The notes beneath the pieces are model-generated. The model was not told the origin of the DNA. It saw nothing but the letters and a program-made list of their open reading frames with translations, and ran no database searches. The translations under genes and the position numbers were made by a program. 64,000 bases of DNA from Aralia elata (taxonomy: Eukaryota > Streptophyta > Magnoliopsida > Apiales > Araliaceae): positions 83,288,112 through 83,352,111 of the forward strand of contig CM068380.1 in assembly GCA_034770075.1 (NCBI GenBank). The letters run 5' to 3'. Below are positions 11,521-21,500 of this stretch, piece by piece (position 1 is the stretch's first letter; the number at the start of each line of letters is the position of its first letter).

Positions 11521-14500
11521 ATTATTCCCAGACAAACTCTAGTGGACCCTAATTTGCTTGATTAGTTATAGTAAGTAGTATCTTCGGTCCAATCTGTTGA
11601 TTCCTTTGTGATATGTTTTTATTTAGTTTTCTGACCTTTAATGGGTTTGGTGAATTATTATTATTTTAGATCGCGATAGCTGCTTGTTTAATTGTCGGTT
11701 TGAAAGTACGGTTGCAGGTGTGTCCTCCGGATTGATTATCTGTGGACTAAAATACAAAATTGTTCCTTAAGTTTATTTTTCTTTTTTTTGGACGTTTTCG
11801 TTCGTGAATTTAGGTCTTAGTCAGAATCTTCTCTTAAGGTATTATTAATTGTTAGTGCAAAATTGTGCATGTTTAGACATGACAAAATATGATTATGTAT
11901 TGATTTTGGTTTACAATTATTTGGTTATGATTCTATTTAAGAATTAAAACCACATTACATATTTTTAATATGAATTGTATGAGTTGGAACTATATAGTTA
12001 TGAACTAAATATAAGTCAACTCATATTTCAAATTTCAAGTTTACTAATGATCTAATTAAATAAATTATGTTAATTTTTTGAAGTCATATTTTTTAAACGA
12101 TATATATTTTTATTTAATTTTGATTCATCATTGCAAACTTCTAAATGGTACCTCTAGTTTAATTTTGAACTTAAAAATGTTTCAAACTGACTTTCAAAAA
12201 TCAATAATAATATTATAATTTGAAAAAGGTCAACCAAATTAAGTCTAAATGCTTCTAGGATTTTCTTCTTCTCCGCATATTAAATCTATCGTATTTGACA
12301 AATAAAACTTTAACTGCAGTTGATTTCGAGGCCGATTTAATTTTAAATTGAAAACACTCTACTGGTACAAACCATTTCATTGCATGGTCAAATTAATTAG
12401 TTTGTAGCCCAGTTTGCAAGCCATGGAATCAGATAATTGCAATTTCAGTATTATAATATTGCATGATCTTAATTCAAAACGAGTTAAATTTAAGTATTTG
12501 AGAGATTATTGAATTATTTTTATTGTTATAATGTACACTATAATTATGTATTATATAATTACATGTTAATATCAGTGCTGTAAGTCACATGACATGTATA
12601 TATCAATACAATTATAAATATTATAAATTACTTAAAAAGTACTAGTAGATGAATATAATAATTATTAAATTTTAAATTTTAAATAAATTATGTTAATTTT
12701 TAAAAACTCAATTGTTATTATTCTTATAATTCAAAGCGGAGTGAGAGTATAGTGGAGTTAAGTTTTGCTAGTTGGGTCAAGAAATTTACATAGCAAGCCT
12801 ATTCTCAAGTAAAGAAAAAAGGGCGGAATGGCTCACTTGACCACGTGGATTACGAAGAAATACGAAATAAGTAGTCTTTTCTTTTCATAATCTATTAAAA
12901 TGAAATTTAGATTTGAATTTGGAATGAAAAATTTGGGTCGAAAATAGTTTAATTGGTTTGGACTTATATTTTTTTTTTAAAATATGGATTCAAACTTTAC
13001 TCAACTTAAATAAATAAAAACAGTTAACTAACCCAATTAATATTCCAATTAATATAGATTGACCCAACCGTTAACTAATTAGATTGTCAAACATATGCAT
13101 GTTGAATCAATTTTACACTATTAATTATCCATTAAAAAAATATAACTTTACACTACTAATTGTATTTTGTGTGAGGGTTTCGGCAATTAATTAAACTCAA
13201 AAACAAAAAATATTGCACGGGATTCAAATAAAGGGGACAATTTTACATTATTTTAATCTATCTATGAGTAATTGAGTGTTATGAAATGAGCTCAAGCATG
13301 CATCATATACTGCATGCATGTTTGTTTATATTCAATGTCTGTTTATCTGAATTTCTATAGGGAGCTGATACATTTCAAGCTCAAAAGTTTCAATTCCAGC
13401 CAAATATTGGTGCAATAAATACACACATGTACTATCTGTATTAAAAATTTTAACTGTGCCTCTCCACGTTCGGCAACTCAATCGGATGATCCGATTCATC
13501 GAATCAAATACATTCAAACAAGATCTTAAATCACTGACCTAATAGTATCTACCCAAAAGATCATAATTGGATGTACTATTATTAGTAACTTTATATACAG
13601 ACAAATTTTTTTTATATCTTTTGATGTGAGACTGGGGTGTTACATCTACCATGCACAAAAGATATTTACACTCAAAACATGCACATCCATGTGTAATTCC
13701 ATATAAGATTAAGTCCCAAATTAAGATTCTTACTTTATTTGTATTTATCATACTTTTTGAGACTGAGGTAGTGTTAATGATCATGCTAATATTTTCTGTT
13801 AGCCTTTTTCCTTTTGATAGTTTTTATACAGTACTTAGACTATATATGATGGAAATCTTGTTTACTGATAACAAACCGCTGAAAATGTAAATTAGCTAGA
13901 TATATCAATACTCAAACATTCTCCAATTAATGTTGCAAATTAGTTGTGTATAACTTAGTGTAACTATATATCAGCTAATTAATATTGCGTTGATTACGCT
14001 TGTTGCGCGCCTAGAAATCACAAGCAATCAGCCAGGTATAAACACATTTAATTGCAATTTTTATTCTTTAAAGATCAAAGGCGGTATTTATTTTTATTCT
14101 TGGCATGGATGTACATTGAAACAAGGCAGCTGCTGCACGTGAGACCCTATTATGTCCGACGAACAAACACTATATAAACCATATTATTTATCTAGCACGG
14201 CAATATATGTAGAGTACTTGTAAACCATGCATGATTAGGCTAGCTGTTATATAGCGAAGCTCGATCTTAATTTCAATAAAACAGAAACTATTTTTTCTCT
14301 TTGAAATATTCTTCCCCAATTAATCACTTCTTAAAATTAAAATATTTAGGCCGACATATGCAGGTCATAACTCATATACCTTGTGGTACGTGGAATTTTG
14401 ATGCTAAATACACGGAAAAATTGTTGAGATGCAGCTTGAATATTAGTTGTAGTGCAAAATTGACCCAAATGGAAGAATCATGCATAAGTAAGATTTTGGG

Positions 14501-14915
14501 CTAATTAACCTCATGGATGTCACAAGTTAATTAAGTGGATAAACTGATAAGACAATTGTGCATTTTAATTTTCAAATTGACAATTTTCTTTTTGTTAGTT
14601 CTTCCAACGTAGCTGCCTGTGATCGAATACTCATCATTCATATAAAATGCGAGAGAGGAGAGAGAAACACTTGAACGTCGAAATAATTCATTAAAATCCA
14701 ACAGAAAAGAAGTTGGTTAAGACATTGCATACAACAGAACGTTGACAAGTGGAAATACATTAATTTACAGAATCACACTTCAATCTAAAATTGAAAACAT
14801 AAAAATAAACAAACCACGTACGACATGGCAGAGTACAACCATGCAACTTGAAAACTATTTTTTTTTTGTTTTTGGGGAGGGGGGGGGGGGGGGTTAAAAT
14901 GCCCTAATTAACCAG
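11521..14915. other. Intergenic region downstream of CEP-B
   Basis: No gene is supported. The open frames at 13332-13517, 13539-13784, 13651-13890 and 14301-14504 are short, overlap on both strands and have no recognisable domain. Several blocks are shared with 22080-23890 as part of the tandem duplication. Poly-G occurs at 14875-14893. Confidence 0.55.
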
Positions 14916-15176
14916 CTAGTTACGAATGGAATGGCCAATGCCAGGACTATGACCAGGTGTTGTTGGTCGAAAAGCATCTATATCTCCCTCCGTCGTTTGA
15001 ACTCCAAGGCTGCTAGGGCTTTCAACATTTATTTTACTGTCTTTTGCCGTCATTTTAACAGGATTCACACCCGTCAATTTTTTTCCAAGCTTCACCTTTC
15101 TCCCTTGGATGCCAAGAACTTCGTTTGCCAAGATAAGTACAAGGAAAAACAAACAAATTCTGCTAAAGTTGGCCAT
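14916..15176 (-). CDS. CEP: CEP-B: C-terminally encoded peptide hormone precursor
   Basis: Single-exon, 86-residue precursor of a secreted CEP hormone. The signal peptide is residues 1-23 (hydrophobic FFLVLILANEVLG). A basic segment (QGRKVKLGKKL) and a polar spacer follow. The CEP domain is residues 68-82, AFRPTTPGHSPGIGH, with the tail SIRN. The first mature residue is Ala rather than Asp, though an Asp precedes it. The ATG at 15176 is supported by the paralogue CEP-C, which starts at the same residue; the longer open frame upstream begins with GTG. CEP-B and CEP-C differ at 12 of 86 residues, all outside the mature peptide. Confidence 0.95.
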   Translation of the reverse strand: MANFSRICLFFLVLILANEVLGIQGRKVKLGKKLTGVNPVKMTAKDSKINVESPSSLGVQTTEGDIDAFRPTTPGHSPGIGHSIRN

Positions 15177-15334
15177 AATTTTAGAGATGATCGAAGAATG
15201 GGTCTTTGAATTAAGAGCTAAACTCTTATATATAGAGAGTTTAGCTAGTGTCACTCAGAGAGAATATTGATCAAGAGAAATAAGAGAGGGAGAGAGGAGA
15301 AGTAGTATTTGCACCGATTCACAGAGCGTAGCAT

Positions 15335-15403
15335 GGTATTTAAGGAGTGAAAAAGGTGAATGCATGTGATTGATAGAGGTCCCAAAACATGAGGAAGATT
15401 CCA
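15335..15403 (-). promoter_or_regulatory. CEP-B core promoter
   Basis: At the position aligned with the TATA box of CEP-C there is the weak form CTTAAATACC (15335-15344, minus strand), 160 bp before the ATG. Upstream are GCATGTGA (15362-15369) and GGAAGATTCCA (15393-15403), shared with CEP-A and CEP-C. Confidence 0.5.
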
Positions 15404-15479
15404 CAAAATGAGATGCAAGTCTGCAATTAAAGATTAAGAAAAACATAATGGTGGGTGGACAGCATGTAATATGTCCCAA

Positions 15480-15991
15480 CTAGGGCATTGTCTAACTATA
15501 ACTACTCAAACATGTATTCAACAACGAGGCACTAGCTAGCCCTAGCCTTATTTGAAAGAGCATTGAAGTAACATAATATACATTCAACTTTTTCTTCATT
15601 TCCTTTATGTCCTCATTTCATTTCCCCCCTTCGAATTATGTGTTAAATTCAAATTCCATTAATTAGATGTTGAAATGTCAATGTTAACAAAAACTTTTTT
15701 GAAAATGTACTTGAGTTTGGGAAAGAGTTTGAAAAATGCCCCATTGATTCAATCTCAGTTTAGAGAGACATACACTTGCACGGTTAAAAATCTCAAGTTC
15801 ATATACTTTCAGACTTTACACGGTGTGTCACAAGATTTTCATATTTTATTATACTCTCTAAAAGAATATCATTTGTATTATTTGTTCACATAAAAGTCTA
15901 GTTTTTAATTATAATAATATAAATGACACAATATTCTCAAATTAATTTGTTTATGATACCATATTAATGAGCTAACAATTAATTATAATTA

Positions 15992-16027
<36 letters not shown>

Positions 16028-16299
16028 GAACAAAAATACATATTTAATATTTACAAATATGATTCGTTTTGTGAAATAGAGAGACTGTGTGTGTATATAT
16101 ATATATATATATCTATATATATATATATGTATCTATATGTATGCACTGAAGATAAAGAACAAATTGGTACTAGCTCAATTCACCAGCCACATGTTCCAAG
16201 AATGTGGTGAGAGATTCTTCTGGTCCTCTACTTCTCCCGTGCCCTAGGGCAGATCATATAAAACTAGTATAAATGAACGGCACTCCTCGATCGGGAGGA

Positions 16300-16301
<2 letters not shown>
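15480..16301. other. Intergenic region upstream of CEP-B
   Basis: No gene is supported. 15480-15745 aligns with the upstream region of CEP-C. (TA)n tracts lie at about 15994-16024 and 16096-16128. The frames at 15675-15893 and 16025-16210 are not recognisable. Confidence 0.55.

Positions 16302-16354
<53 letters not shown>
16302..16354. repeat. (TA)n(GA)n microsatellite
   Basis: A TA tract of about 33 bp passes into GA repeats. It sits at the left edge of the inverted-repeat element at 16359-17484. Confidence 0.9.
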
Positions 16355-16668
16355 TCTATAATTAACATTAGCTATAAATACTATTTCATCCCATACATAT
16401 TTTACCATTTGTAGATATACCTTACGGGCAAAATTAAAGAGATTTTATACCTTCTGCTCCTTAGAGACCTGGAAGGACAAAACTTTAGTTCCCAAAGTAA
16501 AAGCAATGCAAAATGTCAAATTTGTCCCCAAAATTAAGCATCAGATAATAGACCCTTCCGGGAGTAAGACCTCCGGAGGGTTTAAATACATATATAGATC
16601 AAACAAATGGATACTTGTGTACGGTGGACCTAACTAACATATATATAAGCAAAACTCAAAAATTATAT

Positions 16669-16871
16669 TACTTTCGTTCCAAAAAAGAGTTTCATTTTGA
16701 CTTTGATCCTAATTAATTTGTGAAGTTATAAATTTAAAATTAATAGTAATTTATTTGAAAAGTAACAACTATTGCATTAACTAAAATCAAATAAATTTTT
16801 TATCAATACTAAAATTTAAAATTTTATAAATTAACTAATATCAAACTCAAAATGGGACGGAAGGAGTCATA
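16669..16871. mobile_element. Stowaway-like MITE nested in P2
   Basis: The left end CTTTCGTTCCAAAAAAG and right end GGGACGGAAGGAG form an imperfect inverted repeat of the Stowaway type, with TA at both boundaries, an AT-rich interior and a length of about 200 bp. Confidence 0.65.
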
Positions 16872-16933
16872 ATAATGAGATTAAGACATTATTAAGATAA
16901 AGATAAACATTTATTATTATTATTATTATCCTC

Positions 16934-17127
16934 ACTGCGTTTCATAAAAAAAATTCAAAATTAAATTAGTCCTATCAATATGTTAAGTCCTAAACTTTAA
17001 AATTGATAATAGTTTGTTTGATTTAACTAATATTATATTTAATGCCTTTTAAATATTTTAATCAAAATAAATTTTTATTAATTTTGAAATAATATTAAAC
17101 TTAAAATAAAATTCTTTTTGTGAAACA
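16934..17127. mobile_element. Second MITE-like insert in P2
   Basis: Imperfect terminal inverted repeats: GCGTTTCATAAAAAAAATTC on the left against AATTCTTTTTGTGAAACA on the right. The length is about 190 bp and the interior is AT-rich. Termini are less canonical than in the neighbouring MITE. Confidence 0.5.
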
Positions 17128-17489
17128 AGAAATTGAGCTTATTAAGTTTCGGGTGTAAGTTATGTATAAATTAAACTAGCTATGTAGGTCCACCGATAGG
17201 AATTAAACTACTAAAGACAAGTCTCCATTAATTGAAGAGTATTCTATAGGTATGGTATGTTAGCACCTTCCGGGGGCCTTACAGCCGGAAGAGTCGTTTT
17301 TTCATTATTTGAGGTTGAGGATAAATTTGACATTTTACATAATTTTTACTTTTGAAATTAAAGTTTGGTCCTTCCGGGTCTCTAAGGACCGGAAGCTATA
17401 GTCTCTTTTAATTTCGACCGTGAGATCATTTTACAAACGGTAAAACATGCATAAGATGAAATAGTGTCAATAATTAATGTTAATGATGA

Positions 17490-19140
17490 ATTACTTTCTT
17501 TTATATATATATATATATTGAAATTTGAACCTAACCCTTTAAATTTGGCTGCGAGCAGCTGGCATTAGGCAAATGCTAGCTAGCTTTGCAGTTTCAGAAA
17601 CTTTTGTACTACTAATAGTTTCTCTTCACATGCAATATATATTTATGTAGCCGACTTATATATTAATCCGCCGTCATCGCTCCTCTGTGTTGTGTAATTC
17701 CAATTGCAGCTATAACACCTAGCAACATGGGGTTATGAATTTAAAATGAGTACTAATTTGAAATTAGCATCCAGAAAAATAAAATAATACATATCCCTAG
17801 GCATATTCTAATAAGAATCCCAGGTATTGTGAAAGATTCGAGAGTAATCACTTGTATTTTTGCTATTTCGCTGCTTAATATTTTATATTGGTTGTAAAAG
17901 TATTTATTTTTTTTCTCAGACATGTAAAAAGTATCAAAGATTCTAAAGCACGACCTTAACATTATATATATTTTTTGTTCACCTAAAAGTTAAAAAGTAA
18001 GACATACACAAAACCGATTACATTGAATATAAAAGTACGTACATTACGTAAGCTGAGGACGAGAGACAACATTCATCCCTAGCTAAGGTTCACCAATAAA
18101 ATTATGTTATACTCAGATACAAATTTTAAGTTTTAGTGTCTTTAACTTATCTTGAAAAGTTAATTATTAAAGGGAAAAGATTAAAATTTATATCAACCCA
18201 CGCCGAGTTACATTTGTTTGCAATCGATACAAAATTATTTGTTTACGATTTAGCATGAAGTTCCCATCAATACATCCACTTTGCAAAGCCGATGTCCTCG
18301 TCGGGGCCCATCAATCCAGCTATGGCGGACCCAGCTATGACGGCTTCATTCTAACGACACTTACCCGGCGTCCTTTACATCTATCAGTATTTTAGTATTT
18401 TAATCTGGCATCTAGATAGCCCTTTCCACAGGTCACCCCGTTTATGAGTCCCGACTTGCAATATGAACTCTCAATGAAAACACTACTGATACAAACCTTA
18501 GTCTCTTTAACCCACCTTGAAAAGGTAGCTATCCAAGTGGAGAGGGTATGACCTATATTAACACGCACCAAGTTGCATTTGCTTGCAACCGATGCGAGAC
18601 TATTCTTTATGGTCTAGTATGGAGTCGCATTATACTCTCACCATTAATCCAAACCAAAAAAGTCCCATTTGATTTTTTTTTCCTAATTAATTAATTTGTG
18701 ACATTTTAAAATGCAAAATGGACATAAATTTATTTGATTTTTTTAATGAACGCAATATAATTAATATCGTAAACTACTTAAAACTATTACTAAGTAAAAA
18801 ATAAAAATTAGTTGAAAAATAAAAAAATATTCACCTCATAATTTAAATTTTATGCTTGACTCTTTTTATGAAATAATGGGATTTAAGACTAATACAAAGT
18901 ACTCCATATAACACAAGAAACTGAATAGCATAACATTGGAGATTATATATATAGTACTAGATAAACTTCAAAATGCTTTTGTACAAGTTGAAATATAATT
19001 GTTATTGAAGCATTTAGCTTTAAATTAATTGACATTATATAACAAAGAGACTACTCAAGTATATATATTCAGGTCAATCTTAATAGATATGGGATTTAGC
19101 CCAATATTTATGTATAAACTCACATATTAATATTGATCAC
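17490..19140. other. Duplicated flank downstream of the CEP pseudogene
   Basis: 17540-17960 matches 32650-33060, the region downstream of CEP-D (shared landmarks: CCGTCATC, CTCCTCTG, CAACATGGGGTTATGAATTT). No gene is supported. A diverged direct-repeat pair at 18111-18630 is listed separately. Confidence 0.6.
18111..18630. mobile_element. TRIM-like element or LTR remnant with ~150-bp direct repeats
   Basis: A block at 18111-18262 (ACTCAGATACAAATTTTAAG onward) recurs in the same orientation at about 18483-18630 with many substitutions. Shared landmarks are CTTGAAAAG, TATCAACCCACGCCGAGTTAC versus TATTAACACGCACCAAGTTGC, and TTGCAATCGAT versus TTGCAACCGAT. About 220 bp of unrelated sequence separates them. 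Two short direct terminal repeats around a non-coding centre suggest an old terminal-repeat retrotransposon in miniature. I see no convincing primer-binding site. Confidence 0.4.
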
Positions 19141-19224
19141 ATGCATCAGAATGTCCTATTAGTTGGACCTGGTGATGATTTGGCCCCATATTTATATAAT
19201 ACCATTTTCATTCAAGTTGGCCAT
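19141..19224 (-). pseudogene. CEP pseudogene, gutted paralogue of CEP-D
   Basis: The sequence around 19211-19224 (minus-strand start codon in AAGTTGGCCAT) and the leader upstream to 19460 align with the start and promoter of CEP-D. About 40 bp past the start codon is a remnant resembling the CEP-domain codons (GGACCTGGTGATGATTTGG at 19164-19182), followed by the CEP-D 3' landmark ATGCATCAGAATG at 19141-19153. About 170 bp of coding sequence is missing, including the signal-peptide hydrophobic core and spacer. The frame from the ATG hits a stop after about ten codons. It lies in duplication unit 1 at the position that CEP-D occupies in unit 2. Confidence 0.7.
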
Positions 19225-19460
19225 TACTATATATTAATTGGAGACTAAATATATTATCAACAAATTTTGGGTATAGTTGCTATAAACTCCTGTATATAAA
19301 TCAAAGCGAAAGAGTATGCGTGGTATTTATTGAGAAAAAGTTACAGCATGCGACGAGCTAGCTAACTAGGTCCAAAAAGGAGGGATCCCTTTGTGCTAGT
19401 AAGGAAAAAGCTTTAATTTTGGGTTTAAAATTAAGAAAAGAGATGGTGGCGATGCAGCAG
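19225..19460 (-). promoter_or_regulatory. Surviving leader and promoter of the CEP pseudogene
   Basis: This segment aligns with 33976-34190 upstream of CEP-D. Shared landmarks are TTGGAGACT, GTATTTAT (TATA-box position, 19323-19330), GAAAAAGTTACAGCA and AAGAAAAGAGRTGGTGG. The CANNTG position reads GCATGCGA instead of GCACGTGA. Confidence 0.6.
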
Positions 19461-19467
19461 TTAAGCA

Positions 19468-19468
<1 letters not shown>

Positions 19469-19559
<91 letters not shown>
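19469..19559. repeat. (TA)45 microsatellite
   Basis: A perfect TA tract of about 90 bp, the longest in the window, abutting the left end of the foldback element P3. Confidence 0.95.
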
Positions 19560-19561
<2 letters not shown>

Positions 19562-21500
19562 AGAATGATCTACAGAAAATGTTAGCTATGGGCACTGTTT
19601 CATCTAACTGTGATCCAGCCATCCAAAATAAGATCCAAGGGTTAGGCGTGGGCACGACCGCTACTCCCTCTAGCGGTCAGCCAAATTTTTCATGTTGGCC
19701 GCTACTCCCTCTAGCGGCCAGTCAAAACGTGGTCGTTTTGATTGGCCGCTACAGGGAGTAACGGTCAACATGAAAGTTCGTAGAAATATTTGGCCTTTTG
19801 CTCAGGACAAAAGTCTAAAATACTTTTAGTTAAATTTAAATAGTTTTAATATATAAAATATTTAGAGTTTAAATTTTAAACAATCAAATTATCACAATAA
19901 TTTACAATGTTAAATTATATTACATAAAAAATTATATTACAAATATTTTATATAAATAAATACATTGATATATTTGACAAATATTCAATGTATTTATTTG
20001 TATAAAATATTTGTCAAATATATTAATGTATTTATTTGTATAAAATATTTGTAATATAATTTTTTATGTAATATAATTTAACATTGTAAATTATTGTGAT
20101 AATTTGATTGTTTAAAATTTAAACTCTAAATATTTTATATATTAAAACTATTTAAATTTAACTAAAAGTATTTTAGACTTTTGTCCTGAGCAAAAGGCCA
20201 AATATATCTACGAACTTTCATGTTGGCCGCAACTTCCTCTAGCGGCCAGTCAAAACGTGGTCGTTTTGACTGGCCGCTAGAGGGAGTAGCGGCCAACATG
20301 AAAAATTTGGCTGACCGTTAGAGGGAGTAGCGGTCGTGCCCACGCCCAACCCTTGGATCTTATTTTGAACGGCTGGATCCCACGCACGACCGCTACTCCC
20401 TCTAACAGCCAGATATTAATTAAATTAATTTTTATACTGGCCGCTAGAGGGAGTAACGGCCAGTATAAAAATTAATTTAATGTTTATAGTGGCCGCTACA
20501 TGTTGTAGCGGCTGATACATTAAAATTATAATATATTAATAATATAATATTACATAGTAATAATATTAATATAATAATATCTTAATATTACAATAAAATT
20601 ATAATATATTAATAGGCCGCTACATGTTGTAGCGGCTAATGCCTTAAAATTATAATATATTAATAATATAATATTATATAATAATAGTATTAATATAATA
20701 ATATCTTAATATTATAATAAAATTATAATATATTAATAGACCACTACATGTTGTAACGACCACTGTTGGAATTTCTTGTATGCTCTTCCTTTGGATTATA
20801 TGCTCTTTGATTTCATAATAGTTGTTTCTTTTTCCGTAACTAAATCACAACCAATGATAATAAACTGAATTACACATTTCCACGTGTATGGCATATAATC
20901 CAAAGGAAACAACTATTATGAAATCAAAGAGCATACAAGAGAAGCTAATGTAAGGTAACACAAGAAATTCCAACAGCGGCCGCTACAACATGTAGCGGCC
21001 TATTAATATATTATAATTTTATTATAATATTAAGATATTATTAAATTAATAATATTATTATATAATATTATATTATTAATATATTATAATTTTAAAAGAA
21101 ATGTATCAGCCGCTACAACATGTAACGACCTATTAATATATTATAATTTTATTGTAATATTAAGATATAATTATATTAATATTATCACTATATAATATAA
21201 TATTATTAATATATTATAATTTTAATGTATTAGCCGCTACAACATGTAGCGGCCACTATAAACGTTAAATTAATTTTTATACTTGCCGCTAGAGGGAGTA
21301 GTGGCCAGTCAAAACGACACCGTTTTGACTGACCGCTACTCCCGCTAGCGGCCAGTATAAAAATTAATTTAATTAATATCTGGCCGCTAGAGGGAGTAGC
21401 GGCTGTACCCTCCTCCATCCCTTGGATCTTATTTTGAACGACTGGATCACAGTTAGCTGAAACAGTGCCCATAACTAACGTTTTCTGTGGATCATTCCCC
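19560..21500. mobile_element. 1.9-kb compound foldback element P3
   Basis: The termini GGAGAATGATCTACAGAAAA (left) and TTTTCTGTGGATCATTCCCC (right) are inverted copies and match those of P1. The interior consists of two adjacent giant palindromes: 19613-20388 (axis near 20000) and about 20389-21415. Both are studded with GGCCGCTA...TAGCGGCC cores; the second has alternating AT-rich spacers of about 110 bp. A 212-bp TG...CA segment (20764-20975) sits at the axis of the second palindrome. (TA)n flanks both ends. No transposase frame is present. The transcript would fold into very long hairpins. Confidence 0.85.
20764..20975. mobile_element. 212-bp TG...CA insert with 16-bp terminal inverted repeats
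   Basis: It starts TGTTGGAATTTCTTGT and ends with the perfect inverted form ACAAGAAATTCCAACA. A second internal inverted pair exists: CTCTTTGATTTCATAATAG with its complement, and TTGGATTATATGC with GCATATAATCCAA, in rearranged order. The flanks (ACCAC and GCGGC) show no target duplication, so it may be the original loop of the P3 palindrome rather than a later insertion. The TG/CA ends would also suit a small solo LTR. Confidence 0.6.

Larger units (their letters stand above)
16359..17484. mobile_element. 1.1-kb inverted-repeat element P2
   Basis: The first ~230 bp (16359-16590) pair with the last ~220 bp (17265-17484). Landmarks are CTATTTCATC near the left end versus GATGAAATAG near the right; CTTAGAGACCTGGAAGGAC versus GGTCCTTCCGGGTCTCTAAG; and GACATTTTACAT-type segments. 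The arms carry GC-rich self-complementary cores (CTTCCGG...CCGGAAG), comparable in style to the GGCCGCTA cores of P1 and P3 but of different sequence. (TA)n tracts flank it (16302-16334 and about 17501-17518). The centre holds two further MITE-like inserts (16669-16871 and 16934-17127). No transposase is seen. It is absent from the matching position of duplication unit 2. Confidence 0.75.

Noticed and set aside
14931..15209. Plus-strand open frame opposite CEP-B, with a similar one at 23906-24127 opposite CEP-C and one at 33733-33936 opposite CEP-D
   Set aside because: They are antisense shadows of the CEP coding sequences, conserved only because the real genes are; no signal peptide or domain.
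15177..15254. Upstream extension of the CEP-B frame by 26 residues
   Set aside because: It starts with GTG, and the paralogue CEP-C has no equivalent; the ATG at 15176 matches the paralogue start.
19461..19655. Frame encoding alternating Ile and Tyr
   Set aside because: A translation of the (TA)45 microsatellite; the same applies to the frames at 32462-32659.
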